A stretch of 64,000 bases of DNA, taken from NCBI GenBank assembly GCA_963753105.1, contig CAVWBD010000006.1:1-64000 (forward strand), read 5' to 3'. The notes under the pieces were generated by a model, which was not told the DNA's origin, ran no database searches, and saw nothing but the letters and a program-made list of their open reading frames with translations. The translations under genes and the position numbers were made by a program. How positions within the stretch are numbered: the first letter of the stretch is position 1; every line of letters starts with the position of its first letter. The stretch comes from SZUA-36 sp963753105 (GTDB taxonomy: Bacteria; Pseudomonadota; Gammaproteobacteria; Xanthomonadales; SZUA-36). Positions 6,655 to 16,075 of the stretch are shown in pieces.

Positions 6655-8229
6655 ATGGAATTTAACCACACCGGAATGCAGGAATTTTTCCAAATGTTGC
6701 ACAATTACAACATAAAGTCCTCACAAAAACCCTTGTCCGAGCGTCTTGGCGAGTCCGGGCGATTCAGTTCGTTCAGTGCCCAAAAAGCTGGCCTGCTGCT
6801 GGACTTTTCACGTACAACACTGGATCAGCCAGCCCTTGAACAATTACTGGCGCTGGCGGAAGAAAGAGGCTTGGTTGAAGCCCGGCGACAGTTGTTTGCC
6901 GGTGAAAAAATCAATGCCACCGAAAATCGGCCGGCTTTACACATGGCCATGCGTGACAATGATGTCCTGGACGTGGTTGACGCGCACGAGGTCGAGCGAG
7001 TGAAAAAGGCCCGTGAGCGCATGTTTGATTTTGCCAACGCTTTTGCAGCGGGTCACCTGCCGGGCCAGCCGGACAAGCTCGTAAGGCACATTATCCATAT
7101 CGGTATCGGCGGCTCATACCTTGGTCCACGTCTGCTGGTCGAGGCCCTTGCGGGCGATTCACCCCTGCAGGTTCATTTCCTGTCTTCGGTGGATGCGCAG
7201 CTACGCACCGATTTACTGGCCGAGCTGGACCCGTCCGAGACGGCGGTCATCGTCGTTACCAAGAGTTTCACCACCGGCGAAACACTATTGCACGCACGCC
7301 GGGTGAAGGAATGGATGGAACAGGCTCTTGGCAGAGAGGAAGCGTTGCAGCGCTTTTTCGCGGTCAGCGGTAATCAGCAGGCGGTCGATGCCTTTGGTGT
7401 ATTACGGGACAACAGCCTCTACCTGCCCGATTGGGTCGGCGGTCGGTACTCCCTCTGGTCCGCTGTCAGCCTGTCGGCGGCGGCCATGATGGGTGTTCAG
7501 CGATTCAGGGAGTTCCTGGATGGGGCGGCTGAAATGGATCGTCACTTCAGGGAAGCACCTGTTTCTGCGAACCTGCCTGTATTGATGGCATTGACCGGCA
7601 TATGGCACCGCAACATCTGTGGCTTCCCCGCGCAAGTGGTGGCTCCGTACGATTACCGTTTACGTTCCTTGCCTGCCTACCTGCAACAACTGGTCATGGA
7701 ATCCAATGGCAAATCGGTCGATCGCCAGGGCAAGCGCGTTGAACATGCGACGTCCCCGGTATTGTTCGGGGAGCCGGGTACCGATGCCCAGCATTCCCTG
7801 TTCCAGATGTTTCACCAGGGCACCGATATCGTGCCGTTGACCTTTGTCGCCGCTGTGCGTCCGGACCACGATGACGATGAAGCCCATGCCGCTTTGCTGG
7901 CCAATATGCTGGCCCAGGCCACTGCATTGGCGAGCGGTACGGCCGGTGATGTGACCGACCCGCACCGGCAAATGCCAGGCGAACGGCCATCCGAGATTGT
8001 TCTGCTGGATGAGCTGAGCCCTTACAACCTCGGCCAGTTGCTGGCCTTGTATGAGCACAAGGTATTTGTCGAAAGCGTCATCTGGGATATCAATCCTTTT
8101 GACCAGTTCGGTGTCGAACTCGGCAAGGTGGTCGCCAGCACGATCCAGCCGGCGCTGGAAGACGGCAGCCAGGGTGTTCCGGCCAGCTACGGGTTGGATG
8201 GTATCCTGGATTACATCCGCAACAAGTAA
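6655..8229 (+). CDS. pgi: Glucose-6-phosphate isomerase
   Basis: 524 residues from ATG 6655 (a TTG at 6652 and an ATG at 6676 are alternatives), slightly shorter than the E. coli enzyme. HIGIGGSYLGPR and VTKSFTTGETL bind the sugar phosphate. The PROSITE-type signature WVGGRYSLWSAV and the C-terminal YEHKVFVESVIWDINPFDQFG are intact. It interconverts glucose-6-phosphate and fructose-6-phosphate in the cytoplasm. It stands alone, between the small RNA candidate and the TPR-Fic gene. Confidence 0.96.
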   Translation: MEFNHTGMQEFFQMLHNYNIKSSQKPLSERLGESGRFSSFSAQKAGLLLDFSRTTLDQPALEQLLALAEERGLVEARRQLFAGEKINATENRPALHMAMRDNDVLDVVDAHEVERVKKARERMFDFANAFAAGHLPGQPDKLVRHIIHIGIGGSYLGPRLLVEALAGDSPLQVHFLSSVDAQLRTDLLAELDPSETAVIVVTKSFTTGETLLHARRVKEWMEQALGREEALQRFFAVSGNQQAVDAFGVLRDNSLYLPDWVGGRYSLWSAVSLSAAAMMGVQRFREFLDGAAEMDRHFREAPVSANLPVLMALTGIWHRNICGFPAQVVAPYDYRLRSLPAYLQQLVMESNGKSVDRQGKRVEHATSPVLFGEPGTDAQHSLFQMFHQGTDIVPLTFVAAVRPDHDDDEAHAALLANMLAQATALASGTAGDVTDPHRQMPGERPSEIVLLDELSPYNLGQLLALYEHKVFVESVIWDINPFDQFGVELGKVVASTIQPALEDGSQGVPASYGLDGILDYIRNK

Positions 8230-8318
8230 CGTTGGTCTCTGCAATTTGAAAAGACCGTAATACGGCGAAATTCTGCTTCACACTCAAGTTCGGAGATTGG
8301 CTGACATGTTTACCGTAT

Positions 8319-8341
8319 GGCCGATCCCGGCCTTTTCTGTT
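8319..8341 (+). terminator. Weak intrinsic terminator after pgi
   Basis: A 5-bp GC stem GGCCG/CGGCC with loop ATCC is followed by TTTTCTGTT, 90 bases past the pgi stop. The stem is short but GC-only. Confidence 0.45.
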
Positions 8342-8424
8342 GATGAACCGACATCAAGTGGTGTGCCCCGGAAAACCGGTCATCACCCTACTATTGACGA
8401 ACAGGATTCTGGTAATATGCGCCG

Positions 8425-10218
8425 GTGAGATCCCAACCCGACCCGAAACCAGCCAGCGTCAAAGTAAATACCGTCAGGGCTTACCTTGCGCGTAATCCCA
8501 ATGACGGCCGTGCCTGGTTTACGCTGGCGCAGATGTTGGCGCACGACCCGGATAATCCTGAACTGCGCCAGGCCATCGGCCGGGCCATCCAGCTTCTGCC
8601 TGACAATTACCAGGTCTGGTTATTAGCGGCAAAAATGCAGTTGCCGGGTAACGGGTACACCGCCGTGTTGAATTGGCTCGATGACTCTGCGCGGGAAAAC
8701 CCTTTGCTGGCAGCGCCACAACTGGCCAGTGCATCAATATATGCGTCCCGTGATGTCGCTGGTGCGCTGTTGCGTTATCGGGGCATCATCGAGGCGTTTC
8801 CGCAGGATACCCGCGGCCATGTCCTGATGGCCCAGGTACTCAATGAAAAAGGCGATTTCACCGAGGCCGCTCGCAGCATTGAACAAGCGTTGAAACTACA
8901 GGCTGAATCGGCTGAATACTGGAGCATGCTCGCCCGCTGCCGGCTGATGGCAGGCCAGCATGAAGCCGCGATCAGCGCCGCTTCCCGTGCCCTTGAGCTG
9001 GATGATAAGCGGCTCGACGCACTCGAGGCCCGGGCCGAAGCCAACAGAAAGGCTTTGCTTTGGGAGTCGGCGCTCGACGATTTCGAGATGCTAAAACAGC
9101 ACCGTCCAGACGACCCGAAACTACTCAACAAAATCGGTGTTTGCCTGATTCGGCTGGAGCGGTTTGAACCTGCCGAAACACACTTTAAAAAAGCACTGCT
9201 GCTTGACCCGGATTTTGCACTGGCAAAACTGAATATCGGCTTGCTTTGCGCGGTGCGGATGCAGACCGATGAAGCAGTATCGTGTATCACCAAGGTGCTG
9301 GAAGACCCCGTCCTGGACGATGCCAGCCGGGCAAGCGCTCGAATCACGCTGGATGTCCTGCAGGAGCACAAGCGACTCGCTCCCTACCTGCGAGAGGCCG
9401 TCAGAACCGGCTCGATGTCTGAATTGCACCATGCTCTCCAACAAGGGCCCGCCAGCCTGCTGCAGCCAGACCGCAAGATCACGGACAAGCTGGCGGAACT
9501 GGCAGTACTTTGCCGGGATTTCCCTTTCAATCCGGATGATTTCAGGTACACGGCTGATACTGCCTGTCTGCCCTTTCTTGAAGCCTGTGCCCAGTGCAAA
9601 ATCAACAGCGATCCGGCCTTGATGCGAGAGTTGCACAAGGTCATCAATAATTCCACTCAACCGGGTTCTGACAGGCGGAATGCTGAAATCAAAAACGCAC
9701 TGCGCGTCATCGCCGAACGTCGACGCCTTGCGGCGGATGTACTTCGGGGCGTGGATGGCGAGGCCTGGCTAAGATACTGGCACGCCCGGTTACTGGACGG
9801 GACTCCTGACAGACTGCCAGGTCAGTACAAGGCTATTCCGAACACCATCGGGCATTTAATGCCGCCAACTCCGGAGCGCGTGGCTGGCACGTATCGGTCG
9901 TTGTTAGCCGAATTGCTGCCGGACATGCCTGGCGGCCTGGCGAGCGCTGTTTTCATGTTGGTGGCAGTAAGTCTGATCCATGGCTTTGGTGACGGGAATG
10001 GCCGCCTGTCACGGTTCTTGCTGAGTTGGGAATGCGAGTCTGCCGGCCTGGAAGCGATCGTCATTCCGGTGGAGTTTCGACTGCAGGTAGCACGCGCCCT
10101 GCAAACGGCAATACTCGAAGGTGAGCTTGAAACCTTGGTGGCGGTGCTGAAGGAAGCACACATCGGCACCGGTACTCTGCTACAGCAACTTAATGAATTT
10201 AATGACCACCGGCCCTGA
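8425..10218 (+). CDS. TPR-repeat protein with C-terminal Fic domain
   Basis: 597 residues from a GTG start. Residues about 15-310 are helical tetratricopeptide repeats (for example RGHVLMAQVLNEKGDFTEAA and PKLLNKIGVCLIRLERFEPA). The C-terminal third is a Fic fold with the catalytic motif HGFGDGNGRLSR at 519-530, a full match to HxFx(D/E)GNGRxxR. Fic enzymes usually transfer AMP from ATP to a hydroxyl of a target protein. Downstream, TAILEG at 561-566 fits the (S/T)xxxE(G/N) inhibitory helix pattern, which would make the enzyme self-inhibited; the spacing is shorter than I know from NmFic, so this is tentative. No antitoxin gene is adjacent. There is no signal peptide, so it is probably cytoplasmic. 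The TPR array probably chooses the target. Confidence 0.85.
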   Translation: MRSQPDPKPASVKVNTVRAYLARNPNDGRAWFTLAQMLAHDPDNPELRQAIGRAIQLLPDNYQVWLLAAKMQLPGNGYTAVLNWLDDSARENPLLAAPQLASASIYASRDVAGALLRYRGIIEAFPQDTRGHVLMAQVLNEKGDFTEAARSIEQALKLQAESAEYWSMLARCRLMAGQHEAAISAASRALELDDKRLDALEARAEANRKALLWESALDDFEMLKQHRPDDPKLLNKIGVCLIRLERFEPAETHFKKALLLDPDFALAKLNIGLLCAVRMQTDEAVSCITKVLEDPVLDDASRASARITLDVLQEHKRLAPYLREAVRTGSMSELHHALQQGPASLLQPDRKITDKLAELAVLCRDFPFNPDDFRYTADTACLPFLEACAQCKINSDPALMRELHKVINNSTQPGSDRRNAEIKNALRVIAERRRLAADVLRGVDGEAWLRYWHARLLDGTPDRLPGQYKAIPNTIGHLMPPTPERVAGTYRSLLAELLPDMPGGLASAVFMLVAVSLIHGFGDGNGRLSRFLLSWECESAGLEAIVIPVEFRLQVARALQTAILEGELETLVAVLKEAHIGTGTLLQQLNEFNDHRP

Positions 10219-10318
10219 TTTGTGAGCGGTCGAATCACCTGCTGGTCTTTTTTGTCCTGGTGGGGTCGGTTATGCTTCGCATTCATTATTAGAAACTACA
10301 GATCAGGCCGGATACGAC

Positions 10319-12928
10319 ATGGAGCAGACACCCTATAACCCGCTGGAAATAGAGCAGCGCGTACAGCAGCGTTGGGAGCAGGACAAGACCTTTGAGGTCA
10401 CGGAAGACCCCGGTGCGGAAAAATTCTATTGCCTGTCCATGTTGCCGTATCCGTCCGGTGCCTTGCACATGGGCCATGTGCGAAATTACACCATCGGTGA
10501 CGTGATCTGCCGCTACCAGCGCATGCAGGGCAAAAACGTGTTGCAGCCGATGGGTTGGGATGCCTTTGGACTGCCGGCTGAGAATGCCGCGATCAAGAAC
10601 AACACCGCGCCGGCCAAGTGGACCTACGCCAATATCGAACACATGCGCAGCCAGTTGAAACGGATGGGCTTTGCCTACGACTGGTCACGCGAGTTCGCCA
10701 CCTGCACACCCGAGTATTACCGCTGGGAGCAAGTGCTGTTCACCCGCCTGATGAAGAAGGGCCTGGCCTACCGCAAAGGCTCGGAAGTCAACTGGGATCC
10801 GGTTGACCAGACCGTGCTGGCCAACGAGCAGGTCATCGACGGACGCGGCTGGCGTTCGGGCGCCGTGGTGGAACGCAAGTCCATCAGGCAGTGGTTCCTG
10901 AAAATCACCGATTACGCCGAGGAACTCCTGGACGAGCTGGAGCAACTCGAGGGCTGGCCAGAAGCGGTGCGCACCATGCAGCGCAACTGGATCGGCCGGT
11001 CCGAGGGTTGCGAGTACGAGATGAAGGTCTGTGACGCAGATGGAAATATCGATTCTGAAGGCCGTAGTGTGCGTGTTTTTACAACGCGCCCTGACACGTC
11101 TTATGGCATGACCTACGCGGTGCTGGCGCCTGAGCACGAGCTGGTTGCAGAAATTACCACAGCAGTGCAGGCCGGGGCCGTGGAGGCTTTTGTCGAGCAG
11201 GTCAAGCAGTCTTCCGAGGAGGATCGCCTGTCCGAGGAGGGTGGACTGGAAAAGCGCGGTGTGTTCACCGGCGCTTATCTGTTCAACCCGTTTACTGAAA
11301 AACCCGTGCCGTTGTACCTGGCCGATTACGTGCTGATGGGTTATGGCACTGGCGCCATCATGGCGGTCCCGGGCCAGGACCAACGCGACTGGGATTTCGC
11401 GAAGATTCACGATCTGCCGATTATCCGCACGGTGCAACCACCCGAAGACTGGGAGGGCGAGGCTTACGTGGAAGATGGCCCGGCTATCAACTCTGACTGG
11501 CTGGATGGCATGGAAGTTGCCGAGGCCAAGGAAAAGGCCACCGAGTGGCTGGTCTCCCGGGGCATGGGTGAGCGCAAGATCAACTACCGCTTGCGGGATT
11601 GGGGTGTCAGCCGCCAGCGTTACTGGGGTTGCCCGATACCGGTCGTCTACTGTGAAGATTGTGGTGCATTACCGGTACCCGAAGACCAGTTGCCGGTGGT
11701 GTTACCCGAAGACGTCGAATTCATGGGTGTGCAGTCGCCGATCAAGGCAAACCCGGAATGGCGCCAGACCACGTGCCCGCAATGCGGGGCTGCTGCCGAG
11801 CGCGAAACGGATACCTTTGACACCTTCATGGAATCGTCCTGGTACATGCACCGATACACCTCCCCGGGTGCGGATGCGATGGTGGACGAGCGGGCCAACT
11901 ACTGGTTCCCGATCGACCAGTACATCGGTGGCATTGAGCACGCGATCCTGCACCTGATGTACTTCCGTTTCTTTCACAAGCTGATGCGTGATGAGGGTCT
12001 CATGCAGTGCGATGAACCGGCGATCCGCCTGCTTTGCCAGGGCATGGTGGTGGCGGAAACCTTCAGCCGCAAAGAGGATGACGGCAGCACCCATTGGATC
12101 AACCCGGTAGATGTCGAAATTCAACGCGATGACAAGGGCAAGGTAACGGGCGCGAGGTTGATTGCAGACGGTGAGCCGGTGGATATCGGTGCGGTCGAGA
12201 AGATGTCCAAGTCCAAGAACAACGGCGTGGATCCAAAGCACCTGGTAGGTCGCTTCGGGGCAGACACGGTGCGCCTGTTCTCGATGTTCGCATCACCACC
12301 GGACCAGTCGCTCGAGTGGTCCGAGTCCGGCGTGGAAGGCGCGTTCCGCTTTCTGCGGCGTTTGTGGTACATGTGCACCGCGCATATCGCTGCCGGTCCA
12401 ACCGAGGCCTTGAAAGCCGCTGAACTGACGGTTGAGCAGAAAACCATCCGCCGTTACGTACACGATACCATCGCCAAGGTCAGTGACGACGTGGGGCGCC
12501 GGCAGACATTCAATACCGCGATCGCAGCCGTAATGGAACTGAGCAATCACCTCGGCCGCTTTGAAGACCGCAGCCCCCAGGGCAGGGCAGTGCTGGATGA
12601 GGCCTGGAAGGCGGTGGTGCGCTTGATGGCGCCGATCACACCGCATATCTGCGAAACCCTGTGGGAGATGCTGGGTGAGAAAGATGCCGTGGTCAATACC
12701 GCCTGGCCCGTGGTGGACGAGACCGCACGTGTGCGTGACCAGGTCACGCTGGTGGTACAGGTCAACGGCAAGTTGCGTGGCCGGATCGAACTGTCACCGG
12801 GTGCCGATGAAGAGACCGCCATGGCTGCCGCCACCGCTGAGCAAAACGTCCAGCGGCACCTGGAAGGCAAGCAGGTCCGCAAGGTCATCTATATCCCGAA
12901 CCGGCTGTTGAACATCGTGGTAGGGTAG
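10319..12928 (+). CDS. leuS: Leucyl-tRNA synthetase
   Basis: 869 residues, as expected for bacterial LeuRS. The class I signature HMGH is at residues 50-53 (YPSGALHMGHVRNY) and KMSKS at 628-632. The editing domain shows TTRPDTSYGMTYAVLAPEH and GTGAIMAVPGQDQRDWDFA, and a zinc-type CxxC pair occurs in VVYCEDCGALP. It charges tRNA-Leu and hydrolyses misacylated products. It heads the leuS-lptE-holA-nadD run that is common in gammaproteobacteria. Confidence 0.98.
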   Translation: MEQTPYNPLEIEQRVQQRWEQDKTFEVTEDPGAEKFYCLSMLPYPSGALHMGHVRNYTIGDVICRYQRMQGKNVLQPMGWDAFGLPAENAAIKNNTAPAKWTYANIEHMRSQLKRMGFAYDWSREFATCTPEYYRWEQVLFTRLMKKGLAYRKGSEVNWDPVDQTVLANEQVIDGRGWRSGAVVERKSIRQWFLKITDYAEELLDELEQLEGWPEAVRTMQRNWIGRSEGCEYEMKVCDADGNIDSEGRSVRVFTTRPDTSYGMTYAVLAPEHELVAEITTAVQAGAVEAFVEQVKQSSEEDRLSEEGGLEKRGVFTGAYLFNPFTEKPVPLYLADYVLMGYGTGAIMAVPGQDQRDWDFAKIHDLPIIRTVQPPEDWEGEAYVEDGPAINSDWLDGMEVAEAKEKATEWLVSRGMGERKINYRLRDWGVSRQRYWGCPIPVVYCEDCGALPVPEDQLPVVLPEDVEFMGVQSPIKANPEWRQTTCPQCGAAAERETDTFDTFMESSWYMHRYTSPGADAMVDERANYWFPIDQYIGGIEHAILHLMYFRFFHKLMRDEGLMQCDEPAIRLLCQGMVVAETFSRKEDDGSTHWINPVDVEIQRDDKGKVTGARLIADGEPVDIGAVEKMSKSKNNGVDPKHLVGRFGADTVRLFSMFASPPDQSLEWSESGVEGAFRFLRRLWYMCTAHIAAGPTEALKAAELTVEQKTIRRYVHDTIAKVSDDVGRRQTFNTAIAAVMELSNHLGRFEDRSPQGRAVLDEAWKAVVRLMAPITPHICETLWEMLGEKDAVVNTAWPVVDETARVRDQVTLVVQVNGKLRGRIELSPGADEETAMAAATAEQNVQRHLEGKQVRKVIYIPNRLLNIVVG

Positions 12929-12935
12929 TGTCCTG

Positions 12936-13427
12936 ATGATCAAAATTCGCTACCTGTACTGGGTTCTGCCCGCTCTGCTGTTGGGCGCCTGCGGCTTCCA
13001 TATACAGACCCGTGCTGATCTCCCGCCCGAGATGCAGCGAACCCAACTGGAGGTTCAGGGCCCTTACAGCGAATTTGCCCGCCGGCTGGAAATCTACCTG
13101 GAACAGAGTGGGGCGCACGTTGTGAAAGACGCAGATGATGCCGCAGTTCTCGAAGTTCCGCAGAACCGTGTGCGCAGGGAAATCCAGTCCATCGGCGACA
13201 ATGCCCGGGTACGTGAGTACATGCTCCGCCATACCGTCCAGTTCCGTCTGTTGGATAGCGATGGCAATGAAATGATCCCCTTGCAGACACTGGAACAAAC
13301 CCGTGTCTACAGCTTCGACCAGCAGGATATCCTGTCCAAGGAGCGTGAAGACGAGTTCCTGCGTGAAGACCTGTCCGACGCCCTTGCGCGCATGGTGGTC
13401 AGACGCCTGGGCACCTACGGCAAATAA
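12936..13427 (+). CDS. lptE: LPS-assembly lipoprotein LptE
   Basis: 163 residues with a lipoprotein signal peptide: LPALLLGAC places the lipidated cysteine at C19. The mature part begins GFHIQTRADLPPEMQRT, the usual LptE opening. LptE plugs the LptD barrel in the outer membrane and helps LPS insertion. It starts 7 bases after leuS, and holA follows 13 bases after its stop. Confidence 0.9.
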   Translation: MIKIRYLYWVLPALLLGACGFHIQTRADLPPEMQRTQLEVQGPYSEFARRLEIYLEQSGAHVVKDADDAAVLEVPQNRVRREIQSIGDNARVREYMLRHTVQFRLLDSDGNEMIPLQTLEQTRVYSFDQQDILSKEREDEFLREDLSDALARMVVRRLGTYGK

Positions 13428-13440
13428 ACAGCAACAGGAA

Positions 13441-14442
13441 ATGCAGCTTAAAGCAGAGCAATTGGCCGCCAGCCTGAAAAATGGCCTGGCGCCGGTTTAC
13501 CTGGTTGGGGGCGAAGAGCCGTTGCTGTTGCAGGAGTGTTGCGACCTTATCAGGGACGCAGCCAAGACACAGGGTTTCCTTGAGCGGGAATTGTTGCACG
13601 CCGGGCAGGGTTTCGACTGGTCGGAGTTGCAGCAGGTGGCGATGCCCTCGCTATTCGGTTCACGCAAGATCATCGACCTGCGTCTGCGGACCGGCAAGCC
13701 CGGCAGGGAAGGCGCCAAGATCCTCACAGAATGGGCGGCTGCACCCGATCCCGAGATACTGTTATTGGTCAGCTGTGAAAAGTGGGATGCAGGTTCGCGC
13801 AAATCAAAATGGGCGGCAAAGCTTGCCAAGGCCGGTGTGCAGGTAGATATCTGGCCGATCGCTGCGTCGCAACTGCCAGGCTGGTTGCAGCAACGGATGC
13901 AACAACAGGGCATGGAACCGGAGCCCGAAGCCTTGCGGCTCCTGGCCGACCGGCTGGAAGGCAACCTGTTGGCGGCAAACCAGGAAGTCGATCGCCTGGC
14001 CCTACTCAAGGGCCCGGGCCCGGTCACCGCAGAAGATGTCCTGCAGGCTGTTGCCGATGCCAGCCGCTTTGACGCATTCGTGCTGGTAGATCACATGCTG
14101 ACGGGCAACCTGAAAGAGGGCTTGCGTGTCGCGGCGGGCCTGCAGCGCATGGGCATACCGATACAACCGGTCGTCGGAGCCCTGTTGAAGGAACTCAAGA
14201 CCACCGAGGCTTTCAGGCTGGCCATGCGTGCCGGCGAACCTGAAAACGCGGCCTTCAAGCGTCTGAATATCTGGTACAAGAAGCAGGGAATTATCCGCAG
14301 CGCAGCCCGGCGCCTCAACACACGCAAGCTGTTCGAAGCGTTCAAAATATTGTCCCTGGTTGACCGCCAGAGCAAGGGGCGGGCCGCAGGTGATCCTTGG
14401 CGGAGCATCGACGAACTGCTCGTGCAGTTGTCCGCCCGCTAA
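13441..14442 (+). CDS. holA: DNA polymerase III delta subunit
   Basis: 333 residues from ATG 13441 (MQLKAEQLAASLKNGLAPVY). The open frame runs further upstream but would overlap lptE by over 100 bases. YLVGGEEPLLLQEC is the delta-subunit N-terminal signature. The protein opens the beta clamp in the clamp loader. The gene order lptE-holA-nadD supports the call. Confidence 0.94.
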   Translation: MQLKAEQLAASLKNGLAPVYLVGGEEPLLLQECCDLIRDAAKTQGFLERELLHAGQGFDWSELQQVAMPSLFGSRKIIDLRLRTGKPGREGAKILTEWAAAPDPEILLLVSCEKWDAGSRKSKWAAKLAKAGVQVDIWPIAASQLPGWLQQRMQQQGMEPEPEALRLLADRLEGNLLAANQEVDRLALLKGPGPVTAEDVLQAVADASRFDAFVLVDHMLTGNLKEGLRVAAGLQRMGIPIQPVVGALLKELKTTEAFRLAMRAGEPENAAFKRLNIWYKKQGIIRSAARRLNTRKLFEAFKILSLVDRQSKGRAAGDPWRSIDELLVQLSAR

Positions 14443-14455
14443 GCACGCCTCCTGC

Positions 14456-15118
14456 ATGGGCACCGGCAGACAGCCTCCCTCCGAGCCACTGGCTTTCTTT
14501 GGTGGCACCTTTGATCCGGTGCATTACGCCCACCTCAGGTGTGCCGAGGAGGCGCGCAGCATACTGAAGCTGGAAAAGCTGTACCTGTTGCCTGCCGGTG
14601 ATCCGCCCCACAAAACGACGCCGTTTACAACTGCAGCCCAGCGGTTGGACATGCTGCGCCTGGCACAGGCGGAGTTTCCCACCCTGGATATCGATGAGCG
14701 CGAAATACGCCGCAACGGTCCTTCATTCATGGTGGATACGCTGCGCGAGATGCGTGCGGAGTTTCCCGGGCGGCCATTATTGCTGCTGATTGGACAGGAC
14801 GCGATCAATTTCCTGCACACCTGGCACAAGTGGCGGCAATTGTTTGCATTGACCCATATCGTCACGTTTCCGAGACCGGGTGTTGTGCCGGATTATGTGC
14901 CGGAACTGTCAGCGGAGATCGAGCGCCGCTACTGTAAAGACCCGCAAGTGCTAACGGGTGCCAAGGCAGGCAGTGTGTTGCACCTGGATTTGGAACTGAT
15001 CGATATTTCCGCAACGGCCATCCAGGACATCATCCGCCGTGGTGATTTCCCGCACGCCATGTCGCCTGCAAGGGTGCTGCAATATATCGCTGAAAAACGA
15101 CTGTATTTGCCCGGCTGA
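14456..15118 (+). CDS. nadD: Nicotinate-nucleotide adenylyltransferase
   Basis: 220 residues from ATG 14456. FFGGTFDPVHYAHL is the nucleotidyltransferase HxGH-type motif and ISATAIQDIIRRG matches the ISSTxxR-type motif. FPGRPLLLLIGQDAI is the dinucleotide-fold core. It adenylates nicotinate mononucleotide in NAD synthesis. It lies 13 bases after holA. Confidence 0.95.
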   Translation: MGTGRQPPSEPLAFFGGTFDPVHYAHLRCAEEARSILKLEKLYLLPAGDPPHKTTPFTTAAQRLDMLRLAQAEFPTLDIDEREIRRNGPSFMVDTLREMRAEFPGRPLLLLIGQDAINFLHTWHKWRQLFALTHIVTFPRPGVVPDYVPELSAEIERRYCKDPQVLTGAKAGSVLHLDLELIDISATAIQDIIRRGDFPHAMSPARVLQYIAEKRLYLPG

Positions 15119-15201
15119 TAGTGTCCGGGTGCAGATGCTTGCTTTACGCGACCTTTGCTGACGGCTAAAATCTAACTTAATCCAACAGGTAAAGCTCAAA
15201 T

Positions 15202-15585
15202 TTGAATACCCAGACCGCTCGTAAAGATTTAACCACCGACCAGTTGCAACAACTCGTTGTTTCCTCGCTAGAAGACTTCAAAGCTGCCGATATCGTGATC
15301 ATCGATGTTTCGGACAGAAGTCCTCTGACTGAGCGCATGGTGATCGCCTCGGGAAACTCGACCCGGCATGTGAAATCCATGGCGGAAAACCTGGTCGTCA
15401 ACGCCAAGGCCGCCGACAATCCACCGCTGGGTGTCGAGGGCGCAAGCGAGGGTGAGTGGGTACTGGTTGACCTGAATGACGTGATCGTGCACCTGATGCT
15501 GCCGCAGACAAGGGCCTTTTACAACCTTGAAAAGTTATGGGAAGCCAGCGCCGATCACCGTAGCGGTATAAGCGGTTCCAACTGA
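15202..15585 (+). CDS. rsfS: Ribosomal silencing factor RsfS
   Basis: 127 residues of the Iojap/RsfS family: DIVIIDVSDRSPLTERMVIA, then STRHVKSMAENL and WVLVDLNDVIVHLMLPQTR. The start is a TTG at 15202 with AGGTAAAG about 6 bases upstream; no better start is in frame. RsfS binds L14 on the 50S subunit and blocks subunit joining in starvation. The nadD-rsfS-rlmH order is conserved. Confidence 0.93.
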   Translation: MNTQTARKDLTTDQLQQLVVSSLEDFKAADIVIIDVSDRSPLTERMVIASGNSTRHVKSMAENLVVNAKAADNPPLGVEGASEGEWVLVDLNDVIVHLMLPQTRAFYNLEKLWEASADHRSGISGSN

Positions 15586-15604
15586 ATACAGGAAAGGTGC
15601 ACTG

Positions 15605-16075
15605 ATGCAATTGCTGGTGGCTGCAGTTGGACAGCGTATGCCACGCTGGGTGAACGAGGCGTGGGCGGAATACAGCCGTCGTATGCCGGCTGAACTCACC
15701 CTGTCGCTTCGCGAAATCACGCTTGCCAAGCGCGGCAAGAACGCCGATACCAAGCGTCTGACCGCCAAGGAAAGCGAAGCGCTGCTGGCCGCAATGCCCG
15801 CGCGCGCCAGGGTCATTGCCCTGGATGTCAGGGGCAAAGCCTGGTCGACTGAACAACTGGCCGCCAACCTGGAGAACTGGATGGGTGATGGCCGCGATGT
15901 CGGTTTCATGATCGGCGGGCCGGATGGCATCAGCCCGGAAATCCTGGCGCGTTCAGATGAGCGCTTGTCGCTTGGTCCCCTGACCCTGCCGCACCCGTTG
16001 GTGCGCGTGGTGCTGGCTGAGCAGTTGTACCGCGCCTGGACCATCACGCAAAACCATCCATATCACCGCGCATGA
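15605..16075 (+). CDS. rlmH: 23S rRNA pseudouridine-1915 N3-methyltransferase
   Basis: 156 residues, the family length. A trefoil-knot SPOUT enzyme: GFMIGGPDGISPEI is the SAM loop, and the C-terminus ends AEQLYRAWTITQNHPYHR, the typical RlmH finish. It methylates pseudouridine 1915 in helix 69. It overlaps maf by 4 bases (ATGA). Confidence 0.96.
   Translation: MQLLVAAVGQRMPRWVNEAWAEYSRRMPAELTLSLREITLAKRGKNADTKRLTAKESEALLAAMPARARVIALDVRGKAWSTEQLAANLENWMGDGRDVGFMIGGPDGISPEILARSDERLSLGPLTLPHPLVRVVLAEQLYRAWTITQNHPYHRA

Noticed and set aside
6083..6655. 190-residue plus-strand frame over folK end and the following gap
   Set aside because: It begins inside folK in another frame and runs through a terminator, promoter and second terminator; no family features.
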